Source: JAGWAJ01 sp965215155 (GTDB lineage: Bacteria; Acidobacteriota; Vicinamibacteria; Vicinamibacterales; UBA8438). Taken from it: 64,000 nt of DNA. Under the pieces are notes generated by a model that worked only from the letters and a program-made list of their open reading frames with translations, made no database searches and had not been told where the DNA came from. This document shows, piece by piece, positions 49,909-58,709 of the stretch (the stretch's first letter is position 1; every line of letters begins with the position of its first letter). The stretch spans positions 124,001 to 188,000 of the forward strand of contig CBDCCY010000001.1 in NCBI GenBank assembly GCA_965215155.1. Direction: 5' to 3'. The translations under genes and the position numbers were made by a program.

Positions 49909-52458
49909 ATGCGAGTCCGTGGCCGGCGATTGCCGGTAGTCGCCGCAGCCGCCCTGGTTGCCGGGGTCTTCGCACCGGCGCCATCCGCCGCCTCGGCCCC
50001 GCCGGGTGCCGCGCAGTCGGCGCTCGTCGCAGCCGCGCAATCGGCGCTCGTGGAAGCCGCGCAGTCGGCCCCCGTCGCAGCCGCGTCGGCGGCGCCCACG
50101 GAAGCCGGCGCGGATCTGCTGCAGCGGACCATCGGGCGCTACTGCGTCGCCTGCCACAACGACCGCCTCCTCACCGCCGGCCTTGCGCTCGACGGGCTCG
50201 ATGTGTCCGAGGTGGGACCGCACGCCGAGACCTGGGAAAAGGTCGTCACCAAGCTCCGGACGCGGACGATGCCGCCCGTCGGCCGCCCGCGCCCCGCCGC
50301 CGCCACCTACGACGCGCTGGCCGGCTGGCTCGAGGACCAGATCGACCGCCACGCCGCCGCGCATCCCGATCCGGGGCGCACCGAGGCGTTCCATCGCCTC
50401 AACCGCGCCGAGTACGCCAACGCCATCCGCGACCTGCTGGCGATCGACGTCGACGTGACGGCGCTCCTGCCGGCCGACGACATCGACGAGTACGGCTTCG
50501 ACAACATGGCGGACGTCCTGACCGTCTCGCCGGCCCTGATGGAGCGGTACCTGTCGGCGGCGCGCAAGATCGGGCGCCTCGCGGTGGGGGAGACGCCGCT
50601 CGGCCCGGGCACCGAAACCTACAAGGTGCCGATCCTGCTGGTGCAGGACGACCGCATGAGCGACGACGTGCCGTTCGGCTCCCGCGGCGGCATCGGTATC
50701 CGCCACTACTTCCCGGTCGACGGCGAGTACGACCTGGAGATCCGCCTGCACCGGAACTACGTGAACTACGTCCGCGGCATGGGGTCGCGCCACGAGCTGG
50801 AGGTCCGGCTCGACGGCGCGCTCGTCCGGACGTTCGTCTTCGGCGGCGAGGAACCGGAGGGGGTGCAGGCGCCGGCCAGCTACGGCGGCAACCAGTTCGG
50901 CGATCCCGAGTGGGAAGAGTACATGCTCTACGCCGACGCCAACATGCGGGCGCGCTTCCAGGCGACGGCCGGCCCGCACGTCGTGAGCGTGGCGTTCGTG
51001 CGGCGCTTCACCGAGCCCGAGGGCGTGCTCCAGCCGCGCCAGAGCATCTTCGCGGTGGCCGTCAACGAGATGCGCGACGGCTACGCCGCGGTCGAGCACG
51101 TGGCGATCGGCGGTCCCTACACGAGCACGGGGCCGGGCGACACGCCGGCGCGGCGCGCCCTCTTCACCTGCCGGCCCGCGAGCGCCGCCCCGGCCGACGA
51201 GGAGGCCTGCGCGCGCGAGATTCTGACCTCGCTCGCGCGGCGCGCCTACCGGCGGCCGATCGAGGCGGGCGACCTGGCGACGTTGATGGACTTCTACCGC
51301 GCCGGCCGCTCGGACGGGAGCTTCGACGCCGGCATCCAGCTCGCGCTCGAGCGCGTGCTCATCGCGCCCGACTTCCTCTTCCGCGTCGAGCGCGACCCCG
51401 TCGACATCGAGCCCGCCACCGCCTATGCGCTGACCGACCTGGAGATGGCGTCGCGGCTGTCGTACTTCCTGTGGTCGAGCGGACCGGACGACGAGCTCCT
51501 CCATCTCGCCGAGCGGGGCCGGCTGAGCGACCCCGAGGCGCTCGGGCGGCAGGCGCGCCGCATGCTCGCCGACCCGCGCGCGAAGGAGCTCGTCCGCAAC
51601 TTCGCCGGCCAGTGGCTCTACCTGCGCAACCTGCGCGGCGCCGTGCCGGACGCGCTCGTCTTCCCGGAGTTCGACGAGAACCTGCGCGACGCGTTCCTGC
51701 AGGAGACCGAGCTCTTCGTCGAGAGCCTCATTCGGGAAGACCGCAGCGTCCTCGACCTGCTCGGGGCCGACTACACCTTCGTCAACGAGCGGCTCGCCGA
51801 GCACTACGGCATCCCCGGGGTCTACGGCAGCCACTTCCGGCGCGTCGCGCTCGACCCGGCGGTGGCCGAGCGCCGCGGCGGCATCTTCGGCCACGGCAGT
51901 CTCCTCACGGTGACGTCCTACCCCAACCGGACGTCGCCGGTGCTGCGTGGCAAGTGGGTCCTGACGAACGTCCTCGGGACGCCGCCGCCCCCCCCGCCTG
52001 CCGACGTGCCCGACCTGCCGGATCGCGGTGAGGACGGCCGCGCGGCGACGGTCCGGGACCGGCTGGCGCTCCACCGCGAGAGCCCGGCCTGCTCGGTCTG
52101 CCACGCCCCGATGGACCCGCTCGGGCTGGCGCTCGAGAACTACGACGCCGTCGGCAAGTGGCGCACGACGGGGGAGACCCGGCAGCCGATCGACGCGTCC
52201 GGCAACCTCCCGGACGGCACGGCGTTCGAGGGCCCGACAGGGCTGCGGACGCTGCTCCTCGAGCGGCGCGAGCTGTTCGTCGGCACCCTCACGGAGAAGC
52301 TCCTCGCCTACGCGCTCGGGCGGGGACCGGAGCACTACGACCGGCCGACGGTGCGGGCCATCGCCCGCGCCGCGGCCGAGGACGACTACCGCTGGTCGTC
52401 CATCATCGTCGGCATCGTGCAGAGCACACCGTTCCGCATGCGGAGGTCAGAGTCATGA
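49909..52458 (+). CDS. Secreted planctomycete-type cytochrome (DUF1587/1595/1592/1588/1585), copy 3
   Basis: An 849-residue paralogue of copies 1 and 2. The signal peptide (LPVVAAAALVAGVFAPAPSAASA) is followed by a low-complexity Ala-rich linker made of three 8-residue repeats (about 34-57), unique to this copy. Then come CVACH at 79-83 and DUF1587 (FHRLNRAEYANAIRDLLAI), and a longer beta-rich segment with EWEEYMLYADANMRARF. DUF1595 has LARRAYRRPI, DUF1592 has DLEMASRLSYFLWSSGPDD and DUF1588 has LTVTSYPNRTSPVLRGKW. The second heme motif CSVCH is at 728-732. ATGA overlap couples it to the DUF1552 gene. It stands beside a group II intron, and no ankyrin gene accompanies it. Confidence 0.92.
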   Translation: MRVRGRRLPVVAAAALVAGVFAPAPSAASAPPGAAQSALVAAAQSALVEAAQSAPVAAASAAPTEAGADLLQRTIGRYCVACHNDRLLTAGLALDGLDVSEVGPHAETWEKVVTKLRTRTMPPVGRPRPAAATYDALAGWLEDQIDRHAAAHPDPGRTEAFHRLNRAEYANAIRDLLAIDVDVTALLPADDIDEYGFDNMADVLTVSPALMERYLSAARKIGRLAVGETPLGPGTETYKVPILLVQDDRMSDDVPFGSRGGIGIRHYFPVDGEYDLEIRLHRNYVNYVRGMGSRHELEVRLDGALVRTFVFGGEEPEGVQAPASYGGNQFGDPEWEEYMLYADANMRARFQATAGPHVVSVAFVRRFTEPEGVLQPRQSIFAVAVNEMRDGYAAVEHVAIGGPYTSTGPGDTPARRALFTCRPASAAPADEEACAREILTSLARRAYRRPIEAGDLATLMDFYRAGRSDGSFDAGIQLALERVLIAPDFLFRVERDPVDIEPATAYALTDLEMASRLSYFLWSSGPDDELLHLAERGRLSDPEALGRQARRMLADPRAKELVRNFAGQWLYLRNLRGAVPDALVFPEFDENLRDAFLQETELFVESLIREDRSVLDLLGADYTFVNERLAEHYGIPGVYGSHFRRVALDPAVAERRGGIFGHGSLLTVTSYPNRTSPVLRGKWVLTNVLGTPPPPPPADVPDLPDRGEDGRAATVRDRLALHRESPACSVCHAPMDPLGLALENYDAVGKWRTTGETRQPIDASGNLPDGTAFEGPTGLRTLLLERRELFVGTLTEKLLAYALGRGPEHYDRPTVRAIARAAAEDDYRWSSIIVGIVQSTPFRMRRSES
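50008..50079 (+). repeat. Three 24-bp tandem repeats coding an Ala-rich linker
   Basis: Units at 50008, 50032 and 50056 each encode AAQSA(L/P)V(A/E). They lie between the signal peptide and the first heme motif of cytochrome copy 3 and probably arose by slippage; the frame is kept. Confidence 0.8.
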
Positions 52459-53786
52459 TCATCACCAGGAAGGCGATCCCTCGCCGCACCGTGCTGCGGG
52501 GACTCGGCGCGTCGCTTGCGCTGCCGCTCCTCGACGGCATGGTGCCGGCGTTCGCGGCCATCCGGAACACAGCCGCGGCGCCCGTGAAGAGGCTCGGGGT
52601 GGTCTACGTCCCGAACGGGATGATGATGAACCACTGGACCCCGCGGACGGAGGGGAAGGGGTTCGAGTTCCGGACCGTCATGAAGCCGCTCGAGCCGTTC
52701 CGCCGGCACGTCCAGGTGCTGTCGGGCATGCACGGCGTCGACGGCGAGGGCCCGCACGCCCGCTCCTCCACGCGCTTCCTGACCGGCGTCGGGGCGAAGC
52801 CCGACAACGGCTCGGATCTGTCGGCCGGGGTCTCGATGGACCAGCTCGCGGGCCGCGTCCTCGGTCGCGAGACGCAGCTCGCCACGCTCGAGCTGGCCCT
52901 CGACGGACGCGACTTCGCCGGCTCGTGCGACGACGGCTTCAGTTGCGCGTACACGAACACCATCGCGTGGACGAACGACACCACGCCGCTCCCGATGGAG
53001 AACAACCCGCGGGTGGTCTTCGAGCGCCTCTTCGGCGACAGCGGGAGCACCGACCCGGCCATCCGCAAGGCCCGGCTGCGGAAGGACGCCAGCCTCCTCG
53101 ACTCGGTCACCGAGCGGGCGGGCGCCCTGTCGCGGGAGCTCGGCGCCGGCGACCGCGCCAAGCTGGGGCAGTACCTCGAGGCCGTCCGCGACATAGAGCG
53201 ACGCATCCAGATGGCGGAAGCGCAGAGCGGCCGCGAGCTGCCGGTGGTCGATCAGCCGGCCGCGATTCCGGGCACGTTCGGCGAGCACGCCAAGCTGATG
53301 TTCGACCTGCAGGCGCTCGCCTACGAGACGGACCTCACGCGCGTCGCAACCTTCATGATGGGCCGCGAGATCACGGGCCGGACGTACGCGGAAATCGGGG
53401 TGCCGGACGCCCACCATCCGATCTCGCACCACCAGCGCGACCCCGCCAAGCTGGCCAAGCTGACGAAGATCAACCAGTTCCACGTGCAGCTCTTCTCGGA
53501 CTTCCTGGCCCGACTGGCCGCCACCCCGGACGGGGACGGCACGCTGCTGGACCACTCGATGATCATCTACGGCGCCGGCATGGCCGACAGCAACGCGCAC
53601 GCGTCGCAGAACCTGCCGATCCTGCTCGCCGGGGGCGGGGCAGGCACGGGCGGCCGCCACGTGCGGTACTCGGCGGACACGCCGCTCGCGAACCTGCACC
53701 TCAGCCTGCTCGACAAGCTGGGCGTGCCGGTCGAATCGCTGGGCCACGCGAACGGCCGGCTGCCGCTCGACCCGCTGGCCGCGTAG
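52455..53786 (+). CDS. Tat-exported DUF1552 protein, copy 3
   Basis: 443 residues, with the signal PRRTVLRGLGASLALPLLDG. The blocks of copies 1 and 2 are kept: VKRLGVVYVPNGMMMNHW, MKPLEPFRRHVQVLSGMH, HARSSTRFLTGVG, CAYTNTIAW, MENNPRVVFERLFGD, LMFDLQALAYETDLTRVATF and DAHHPISHH. It is nine residues shorter, mainly between the RLTV-like strand and the HAR motif (GMHGVDGEGPHARSS). The ATGA overlap couples it to cytochrome copy 3. A hairpin at 53815-53852 ends the operon, so this copy lacks both the ankyrin gene of operon 1 and the divergent partner of operon 2. Confidence 0.9.
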   Translation: MIITRKAIPRRTVLRGLGASLALPLLDGMVPAFAAIRNTAAAPVKRLGVVYVPNGMMMNHWTPRTEGKGFEFRTVMKPLEPFRRHVQVLSGMHGVDGEGPHARSSTRFLTGVGAKPDNGSDLSAGVSMDQLAGRVLGRETQLATLELALDGRDFAGSCDDGFSCAYTNTIAWTNDTTPLPMENNPRVVFERLFGDSGSTDPAIRKARLRKDASLLDSVTERAGALSRELGAGDRAKLGQYLEAVRDIERRIQMAEAQSGRELPVVDQPAAIPGTFGEHAKLMFDLQALAYETDLTRVATFMMGREITGRTYAEIGVPDAHHPISHHQRDPAKLAKLTKINQFHVQLFSDFLARLAATPDGDGTLLDHSMIIYGAGMADSNAHASQNLPILLAGGGAGTGGRHVRYSADTPLANLHLSLLDKLGVPVESLGHANGRLPLDPLAA

Positions 53787-53814
53787 CCGGGCGTTTCGGT
53801 ATCGGCGGTACCAT

Positions 53815-53852
53815 CACGGGCCGGCGTCCCCGCTGGGGAACGTCGGCCCGTG
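53815..53852. terminator. Interrupted hairpin after operon 3
   Basis: Outer arms CACGGGCCG (53815-53823) and CGGCCCGTG (53844-53852) pair perfectly, and an inner CCCC/GGGG stem continues after small internal loops. It starts 28 bases after the DUF1552 stop codon. Confidence 0.55.
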
Positions 53853-53978
53853 TTCGCGTACGGTAGCGGCGGTTTGCGCTGCACTGGAGTTCTGCGGCGC
53901 GGTGTTGTCCACGCGGCCGCTGCTGCGCGTCGGACGTTCGATCGGGCAGCGGAGACGCGGGGACGGAGGAGCGCGAGA

Positions 53979-54473
53979 ATGGGCGAGACGTCGACCTACA
54001 CGCTCGAGCACGTCTTCGATGCGCCGCGCGAGATGGTATGGAGAGCGTGGACCGAGCCGGAGCTGTTCGCCCGCTGGTACGGGCCCCGGGCCGAGACGGT
54101 CGTCCACCGGTCCGACCTCGAGCCCGGCGGTATCTGGCTGGTGGAGATGCGGATGGGGGGCAACTCCAGCTTCCAGCGCTTCGAGTGCGCCGATGTGACG
54201 CCGCCCGAGCGGCTGGTGTGGCGGCAATCGGTCTCGGACGCGGACTGGAACGTCATTGCGAACCCGATGCTGCCGGACTGGCCGCGCGTGGTCCTGTCCA
54301 CGGTGACGCTGGAGGGTGATGGCCCCCGGACCCGGATGCGCTTCACCTGGGCGCCGCACGAGGCGAGCGAGGCGGAAGTCGCCGCTTTCGCGAAAGCGAT
54401 GCAGGAGATGGGCAAGGGCTGGGAAGCCGGCATGAAGCTGCTGGCCGACATCCTGGTCGAGCTGAAGGACTGA
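53979..54473 (+). CDS. SRPBCC/AHSA1-domain protein
   Basis: A 164-residue protein of the AHSA1 (activator of Hsp90-like) branch of the START superfamily. Diagnostic segments are LEHVFDAPREMVWRAWTEPE, LFARWYGPR, VTPPERLVWRQS, RMRFTWAPHEASE and the final GKGWEAGMKLLADIL. GGAGGA lies 8 bases before ATG 53979. These proteins bind hydrophobic ligands or act as small enzymes; in bacteria they often sit beside ArsR regulators, which is not the case here. It is monocistronic. Confidence 0.9.
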   Translation: MGETSTYTLEHVFDAPREMVWRAWTEPELFARWYGPRAETVVHRSDLEPGGIWLVEMRMGGNSSFQRFECADVTPPERLVWRQSVSDADWNVIANPMLPDWPRVVLSTVTLEGDGPRTRMRFTWAPHEASEAEVAAFAKAMQEMGKGWEAGMKLLADILVELKD

Positions 54474-54587
54474 GCCGGCACCCGGTCGCGCCGGGATGCG
54501 GGCGCTGGAGCGCCGGCGCCGGGCGGCGATGACCGCGCGGCGCGGCCGCGCCGATGCGGCCGGGCGAACCGCCGCGGGAGCCGGCCC

Positions 54588-57326
54588 CTACCGCAGGGTC
54601 GCCAGCTCCGCCGCCGTCACCGGCTCCGCCGGGCCGTGGAAGATGGCGTTGAAGAGGAGCTTGAACGTCGCCCGGGTCTGCGTGCGGAAGGCGATCTGGC
54701 TCCCCATCGTGACCGCCGTGCCGTCGCCGACCTCGAACGAGACGACGTTGGCCTGCTCGCGCAGGAACTCGTCTCCGAGGAGCCACCCGCTCGCCACCAT
54801 GTCGTCTTCATCGGGGTAGCGCGACACCACCTCGGCCGGCGTCTCGAAGCTCGGCAACAGGCGGTAGGCCTGGTCGAAGCGGAAGAACACCGGCCACTCC
54901 TCCGGCATGCCGTAGCCGACCGGATGCCGCGGGTTGTGCTCCTGCTTGAGCAGCGTGCCCGGCGAGAAGAAGAGCGACGTCGGGTCGACGACGCGCGTGC
55001 GCAGGGTGCGGGCGAGCTCGGCGGGGCTGCGGAAGGCGTCGCGGAGTTGTCGCTCCGCCTCGTTGACCGTCACCCGTGGCTGACGCAGCGGACGCTGCCG
55101 CCGGAGCGCGGCTCGCCGGGCCCCGCGCACCGGCAGCACGGGCTCGATGGGCAGGCCGAGGAGCTCGCGCGTGCCCGCCACCGCGGAGCCGAGTGCGACC
55201 AGCGTTCCGCCCTGCTCGACCCAGGTGCCGAGCTTCTTCCAGCCTTCGTGTCCCACGCCGTAGGCCCAGCGCCACGACTCGTCGTGCCGTCGGGGGCTGA
55301 GGCCCTCGACGATCGCCGTGCGGGTGGTGCCGGACGGGAGGACGATGACGTCGTACCGGTCCGCCAGATCACCCTCGAAGTCGAGCGCCGAGACGACGGC
55401 GTGGTTGAGCTCGTACTGCTCGAACAGCCACAGCATCCAGCCGCCCGGCATGTTGTTGGCGGCCCGCCAGAGGCCGATGCGCGTCGCGTCCTTCAGCCGG
55501 TGGGCGCCCACGTCCGGAGCGGAGTCGAGCGCGTGCACGGGCAAGCCGGTCTCTGCCGCCGTGCGATCGAGGATGCGCGTCGCCTCCGGCGCCGGCGGCA
55601 CCAGCCAGGTCCCGGGCGCCCAGGCCCGGCCCTCGGCCTCGAAGCCTTCCGCGGCGCGGTAGAGCGGCACGCCGGCCGCCTGCAGGCGCGCCGCGGCCAG
55701 GAACCCCGCGTTCGACTCCGGGCCGACCGCGTAGGCCCAGTCCGGCCGCGCCGGCATCGGCGTGCGGGCCGGCCTGATCCGGTCGACGCGCGCGAGGTCG
55801 AGGCCGGGGTCGAGCGGCACGTCGATACGGTCGACGTCGACCCCCATGAGCAGCCCCAGGGTATGGCCGGTCACGTCGTAGGGCGGAATCGGCGGTCCGC
55901 CCGGATAGCGGCGCAGATCGGGGTAGACCTGGCGTTCCAGCATCGTCTTCGCGAACGCGCCGTAGGGCTGGGCCAACGGGATGACCCAGGAACCGGCCGG
56001 ATAGCGCGTCCCGCCGGCGGTGAACGCCGCTCGCGCCCGATGGATCTCGACCTCCGCGAACTCGAGGATCTCGAGCAGCTCGTAGGTGGCGAACGGGTCG
56101 CGCTGCCCGGCCGGGACGACGAAGGCGTAGGGGGCCTCGTCGCGGCTCACCCAGTCCCGATGGACGCGATGGAAGTTCTCGAGCCACCGCGTGCGGTACT
56201 TCGCCATGTTCTCCAGCGCGGCGAACGTGGCTATCTCGCCGTACTCCACGATGTCGCCGATGCGCCAGACGCCGGAGTCGTACGGCACGGGGAAGTTGGT
56301 GCGCGCCTGCTGGGGCCCGAGCGGACGGTTCGGGCCGGCCGGATTGACATAGGGATCCGCGAGGTTGGCGCTGGCGATCTCCGTCAGGATGCGCGGCTGC
56401 CCGTGGTAGACCATGTACTGGCGGGCGGGCGTCCAGAGGTCGTACTGGTCTCCCGAGATGATCCCCTTCTTGCCGCTGGCGATCAGCGCCGACTGCATCG
56501 CGCGTCCGATCTGCGCCTGCCCCTCGAGCAGGAGCGGATGAATGTTCGGATCGTGCGGGTCGCGGTACGGCGGGACGAACATGCGCGCCCCGCGGCTCCC
56601 CATCTGGTGCATGTCGTGCGTGATCTGCGGCTTGTACTCCCGGTGGATGTCGATGGCGAGCCGCGTCTCCTTCTGCGTGAACATGAACCAGTCGCGGTTG
56701 TCGTCGTGGCCCGTGTACCGCTGGTAGAGGTCGGGGTAGACGCGGGAGTAGCCGGTGCCCTGCGTCTCGTACCAGTGGTCGACCACGAGGATCTGCCCGT
56801 CCGGGTTCTGTGAGGGGACCAGCAGCACGACCGTGTTGTCGAGGATCTCGCGGATCTCGGGCGAGTTCTCGGTGGCGAGCCGGTGGGCGATGTTGATGAT
56901 CGTCAGACTGTTGCCCACCTCCGTCGAGTGGATCATGGCGTAGAGGAAGTAGAACGGGACGCCCTCGCGCGCCAGGGCCCGCGCCTCCTCGTCCGGCAGC
57001 CCCCGCGGGTCCGCCAGCCGGTGGTTGATCTCGACGAGCCGGTCGAGCCGATCCAGGTTGGCCTTCGCACTCAGCTTCACCAGCACGTAGGGGTTGCCGT
57101 CGGTCGTCGTGCCGCGGGTTTCGTACGCGACGCGATCGGAACGCTCGGCGAGGAGTTGCAGATAGTCGAGGACATCGGGATAGCGCGCCAGTTCGCCGTC
57201 GGTGCCCATCTCGAAGCCGAAGTACTCGGCGGGTTCCGGGATGGCCTCCGCCTGCGCGAGCGCGGCGCGCGGGGCGGCGGTGAGTGCGAAGAGGGCGGTC
57301 AGGGCGAGCAGAAGGTAGAGTCGCAT
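54588..57326 (-). CDS. Secreted M14 zinc carboxypeptidase, large
   Basis: A 912-residue exported metallopeptidase (signal peptide LLLALTALFALTAAPRAALAQ). The M14 domain occupies about residues 45-400. The first zinc motif is HSTE (His133, Glu136) in YAMIHSTEVGN, followed by NPDG (174-177), the substrate-binding NRDW (210-213) and HDMHQMG (His237/His240), where the third zinc ligand lies. The C-terminal 500 residues include a glutamine-amidotransferase-like region (YDVIVLPSGTTRTAI, EQGGTLVALGSAVA) and a beta-rich tail. Such long M14 enzymes are frequent in acidobacteria and act on peptides or peptidoglycan; specificity is unknown. It is monocistronic. Confidence 0.9.
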   Translation of the reverse strand: MRLYLLLALTALFALTAAPRAALAQAEAIPEPAEYFGFEMGTDGELARYPDVLDYLQLLAERSDRVAYETRGTTTDGNPYVLVKLSAKANLDRLDRLVEINHRLADPRGLPDEEARALAREGVPFYFLYAMIHSTEVGNSLTIINIAHRLATENSPEIREILDNTVVLLVPSQNPDGQILVVDHWYETQGTGYSRVYPDLYQRYTGHDDNRDWFMFTQKETRLAIDIHREYKPQITHDMHQMGSRGARMFVPPYRDPHDPNIHPLLLEGQAQIGRAMQSALIASGKKGIISGDQYDLWTPARQYMVYHGQPRILTEIASANLADPYVNPAGPNRPLGPQQARTNFPVPYDSGVWRIGDIVEYGEIATFAALENMAKYRTRWLENFHRVHRDWVSRDEAPYAFVVPAGQRDPFATYELLEILEFAEVEIHRARAAFTAGGTRYPAGSWVIPLAQPYGAFAKTMLERQVYPDLRRYPGGPPIPPYDVTGHTLGLLMGVDVDRIDVPLDPGLDLARVDRIRPARTPMPARPDWAYAVGPESNAGFLAAARLQAAGVPLYRAAEGFEAEGRAWAPGTWLVPPAPEATRILDRTAAETGLPVHALDSAPDVGAHRLKDATRIGLWRAANNMPGGWMLWLFEQYELNHAVVSALDFEGDLADRYDVIVLPSGTTRTAIVEGLSPRRHDESWRWAYGVGHEGWKKLGTWVEQGGTLVALGSAVAGTRELLGLPIEPVLPVRGARRAALRRQRPLRQPRVTVNEAERQLRDAFRSPAELARTLRTRVVDPTSLFFSPGTLLKQEHNPRHPVGYGMPEEWPVFFRFDQAYRLLPSFETPAEVVSRYPDEDDMVASGWLLGDEFLREQANVVSFEVGDGTAVTMGSQIAFRTQTRATFKLLFNAIFHGPAEPVTAAELATLR

Positions 57327-57515
57327 GGGGGTGCAGACCCGTCCGTCGTCCGGAGGTTAGGCGGGCGCCGGAATCCGGCGCGAGACGCGCCAGCATACCA
57401 CGCAGGGTGCGGGCGGGACCGGCGGCATGGGGCGCGGCGCTCGGGGTGCGGCGCCGTGCCCCTGCGCTTGCGGTGGCCCGCGCTTCGCAGCCGCCTCTTC
57501 GCTCGCGGCAACGCT

Positions 57516-57986
57516 CTACACGTGCGGCGGCGCCCCCGGATCGGGGACGATCAGCGGCGGGCTCCCGGCGCGGCGGCGGATCCAGTCCACCGCGCTCCGA
57601 ATGTGGCGCTGTCGGATGAGGTGCAGCTCCAGCCGGCGCCGGCCGGGGAAGTTCAGGAGCGTCAGGGCGATCAGGATCGTGATGATGCCCTGGCCGGGGA
57701 GCACCATCATCGCCAAGCCCGCCGCCAACAGCACGAGGCCGAGGAGGTTCTTGACCGCGAGCAGGACGATCCGGACCACCGGATGCCGGTGCAGCCAGCC
57801 GCCCGAAGTCGGGTCGGGCCGGGCGAAGTAGTCGGCGCGGAGGCGGGCGAGCAGCATCGGCATCGCGACGAGGCTGCCGACGAAGAGCGCCAGGGAGAGC
57901 CCGAACGACCAGAAGAGCACGGCCGGACGCAGCAGCGCTTCGGGAATGAGTCCGCTCAAGCCTTCTCCGATCCTTCGGTCTTCCAT
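57516..57986 (-). CDS. PGPGW-type transmembrane protein
   Basis: 156 residues with three hydrophobic segments (about 20-45, 74-95, 96-115). The stretch LGLVLLAAGLAMMVLPGQGIITILIALTLL matches the putative transmembrane protein PGPGW family, in which a PGPG turn joins two helices; here it reads PGQG. It follows a VTT/DedA-like membrane protein on the same strand after a 44-base gap. The function of the family is unknown. Confidence 0.72.
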   Translation of the reverse strand: MEDRRIGEGLSGLIPEALLRPAVLFWSFGLSLALFVGSLVAMPMLLARLRADYFARPDPTSGGWLHRHPVVRIVLLAVKNLLGLVLLAAGLAMMVLPGQGIITILIALTLLNFPGRRRLELHLIRQRHIRSAVDWIRRRAGSPPLIVPDPGAPPHV

Positions 57987-58030
57987 TCTATCGGCTCTGT
58001 CGCCGTTGGCCCGTGCGCGGGAACGCGTGC

Positions 58031-58606
58031 TCAGGGGAGCGTCGGGCGCGTCGCCAGCCGCCTGACCAGCAGGACGAGCAGCAGCGACGTGACGAGCGCC
58101 AGGCCGATCGTGCGGGAGTGCTCCTCGAGCAGCTCTCCGGCGCGGTCGCCGAAGCGGGCCGCCAGCCACGCCAGGGCGCCGTAGCGTACGAGCCGGCCGG
58201 CGAACACGGCGCCCACGAACCGCCGTGCGTCCATGGCGACCACGCCGGCCATCAGGACGAACACCTTCGTGGGGAACGGCGGCGGGCCCAGCATCGCCGC
58301 CGACACGGCCAGGACGTCGTTCCGCCGCACGGCGCGGCGCACGCGATCGCGCCTCGCCTCCGACACGCGGGCCAGCACGGCGCCTCCGCCCCGGCGGCCG
58401 ACGCGGTAGAGCACCCAGCACCCGGCGGTCGAGCCGCCGGCCGCCAGCAGGGCCGCCAGGGGAGACAGGGCCGGCTGCTGCGCGGACAGGAGCATCACGA
58501 CGAGGTCGACGCCTCCCGGCAGCGGTACGCCCGACGAGTCGAGGACGGCGATGGCGACGAGACCCGGCCAGCCGAGTGCGAGGAGGGCGTCCCTGAACGA
58601 ACCCAT
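58031..58606 (-). CDS. VTT/DedA-like membrane protein (YqaA type)
   Basis: 191 residues with about five membrane helices. The VTT (SNARE-associated/DedA) features are the re-entrant segment SSGVPLPGGVDLVVML near the N-terminus, AGGSTAGCWVLYRVGRRGG and the Arg-containing helix GAVFAGRLVRYGALAWLAARFG. DedA and VTT proteins move phospholipids or undecaprenyl phosphate between leaflets. The gene is divergent from the methyltransferase-like gene and probably co-transcribed with the PGPGW protein. Confidence 0.82.
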   Translation of the reverse strand: MGSFRDALLALGWPGLVAIAVLDSSGVPLPGGVDLVVMLLSAQQPALSPLAALLAAGGSTAGCWVLYRVGRRGGGAVLARVSEARRDRVRRAVRRNDVLAVSAAMLGPPPFPTKVFVLMAGVVAMDARRFVGAVFAGRLVRYGALAWLAARFGDRAGELLEEHSRTIGLALVTSLLLVLLVRRLATRPTLP

Positions 58607-58709
58607 GGTCGAGCGGCGCCGTACCCTACCACGCGGCCGGTCGCGCCGGCTGATCCCCCGACCCGGTCGGGTGCCGTGTTGGTTGTATGCTCAGGCGGGG
58701 GATCGACTC

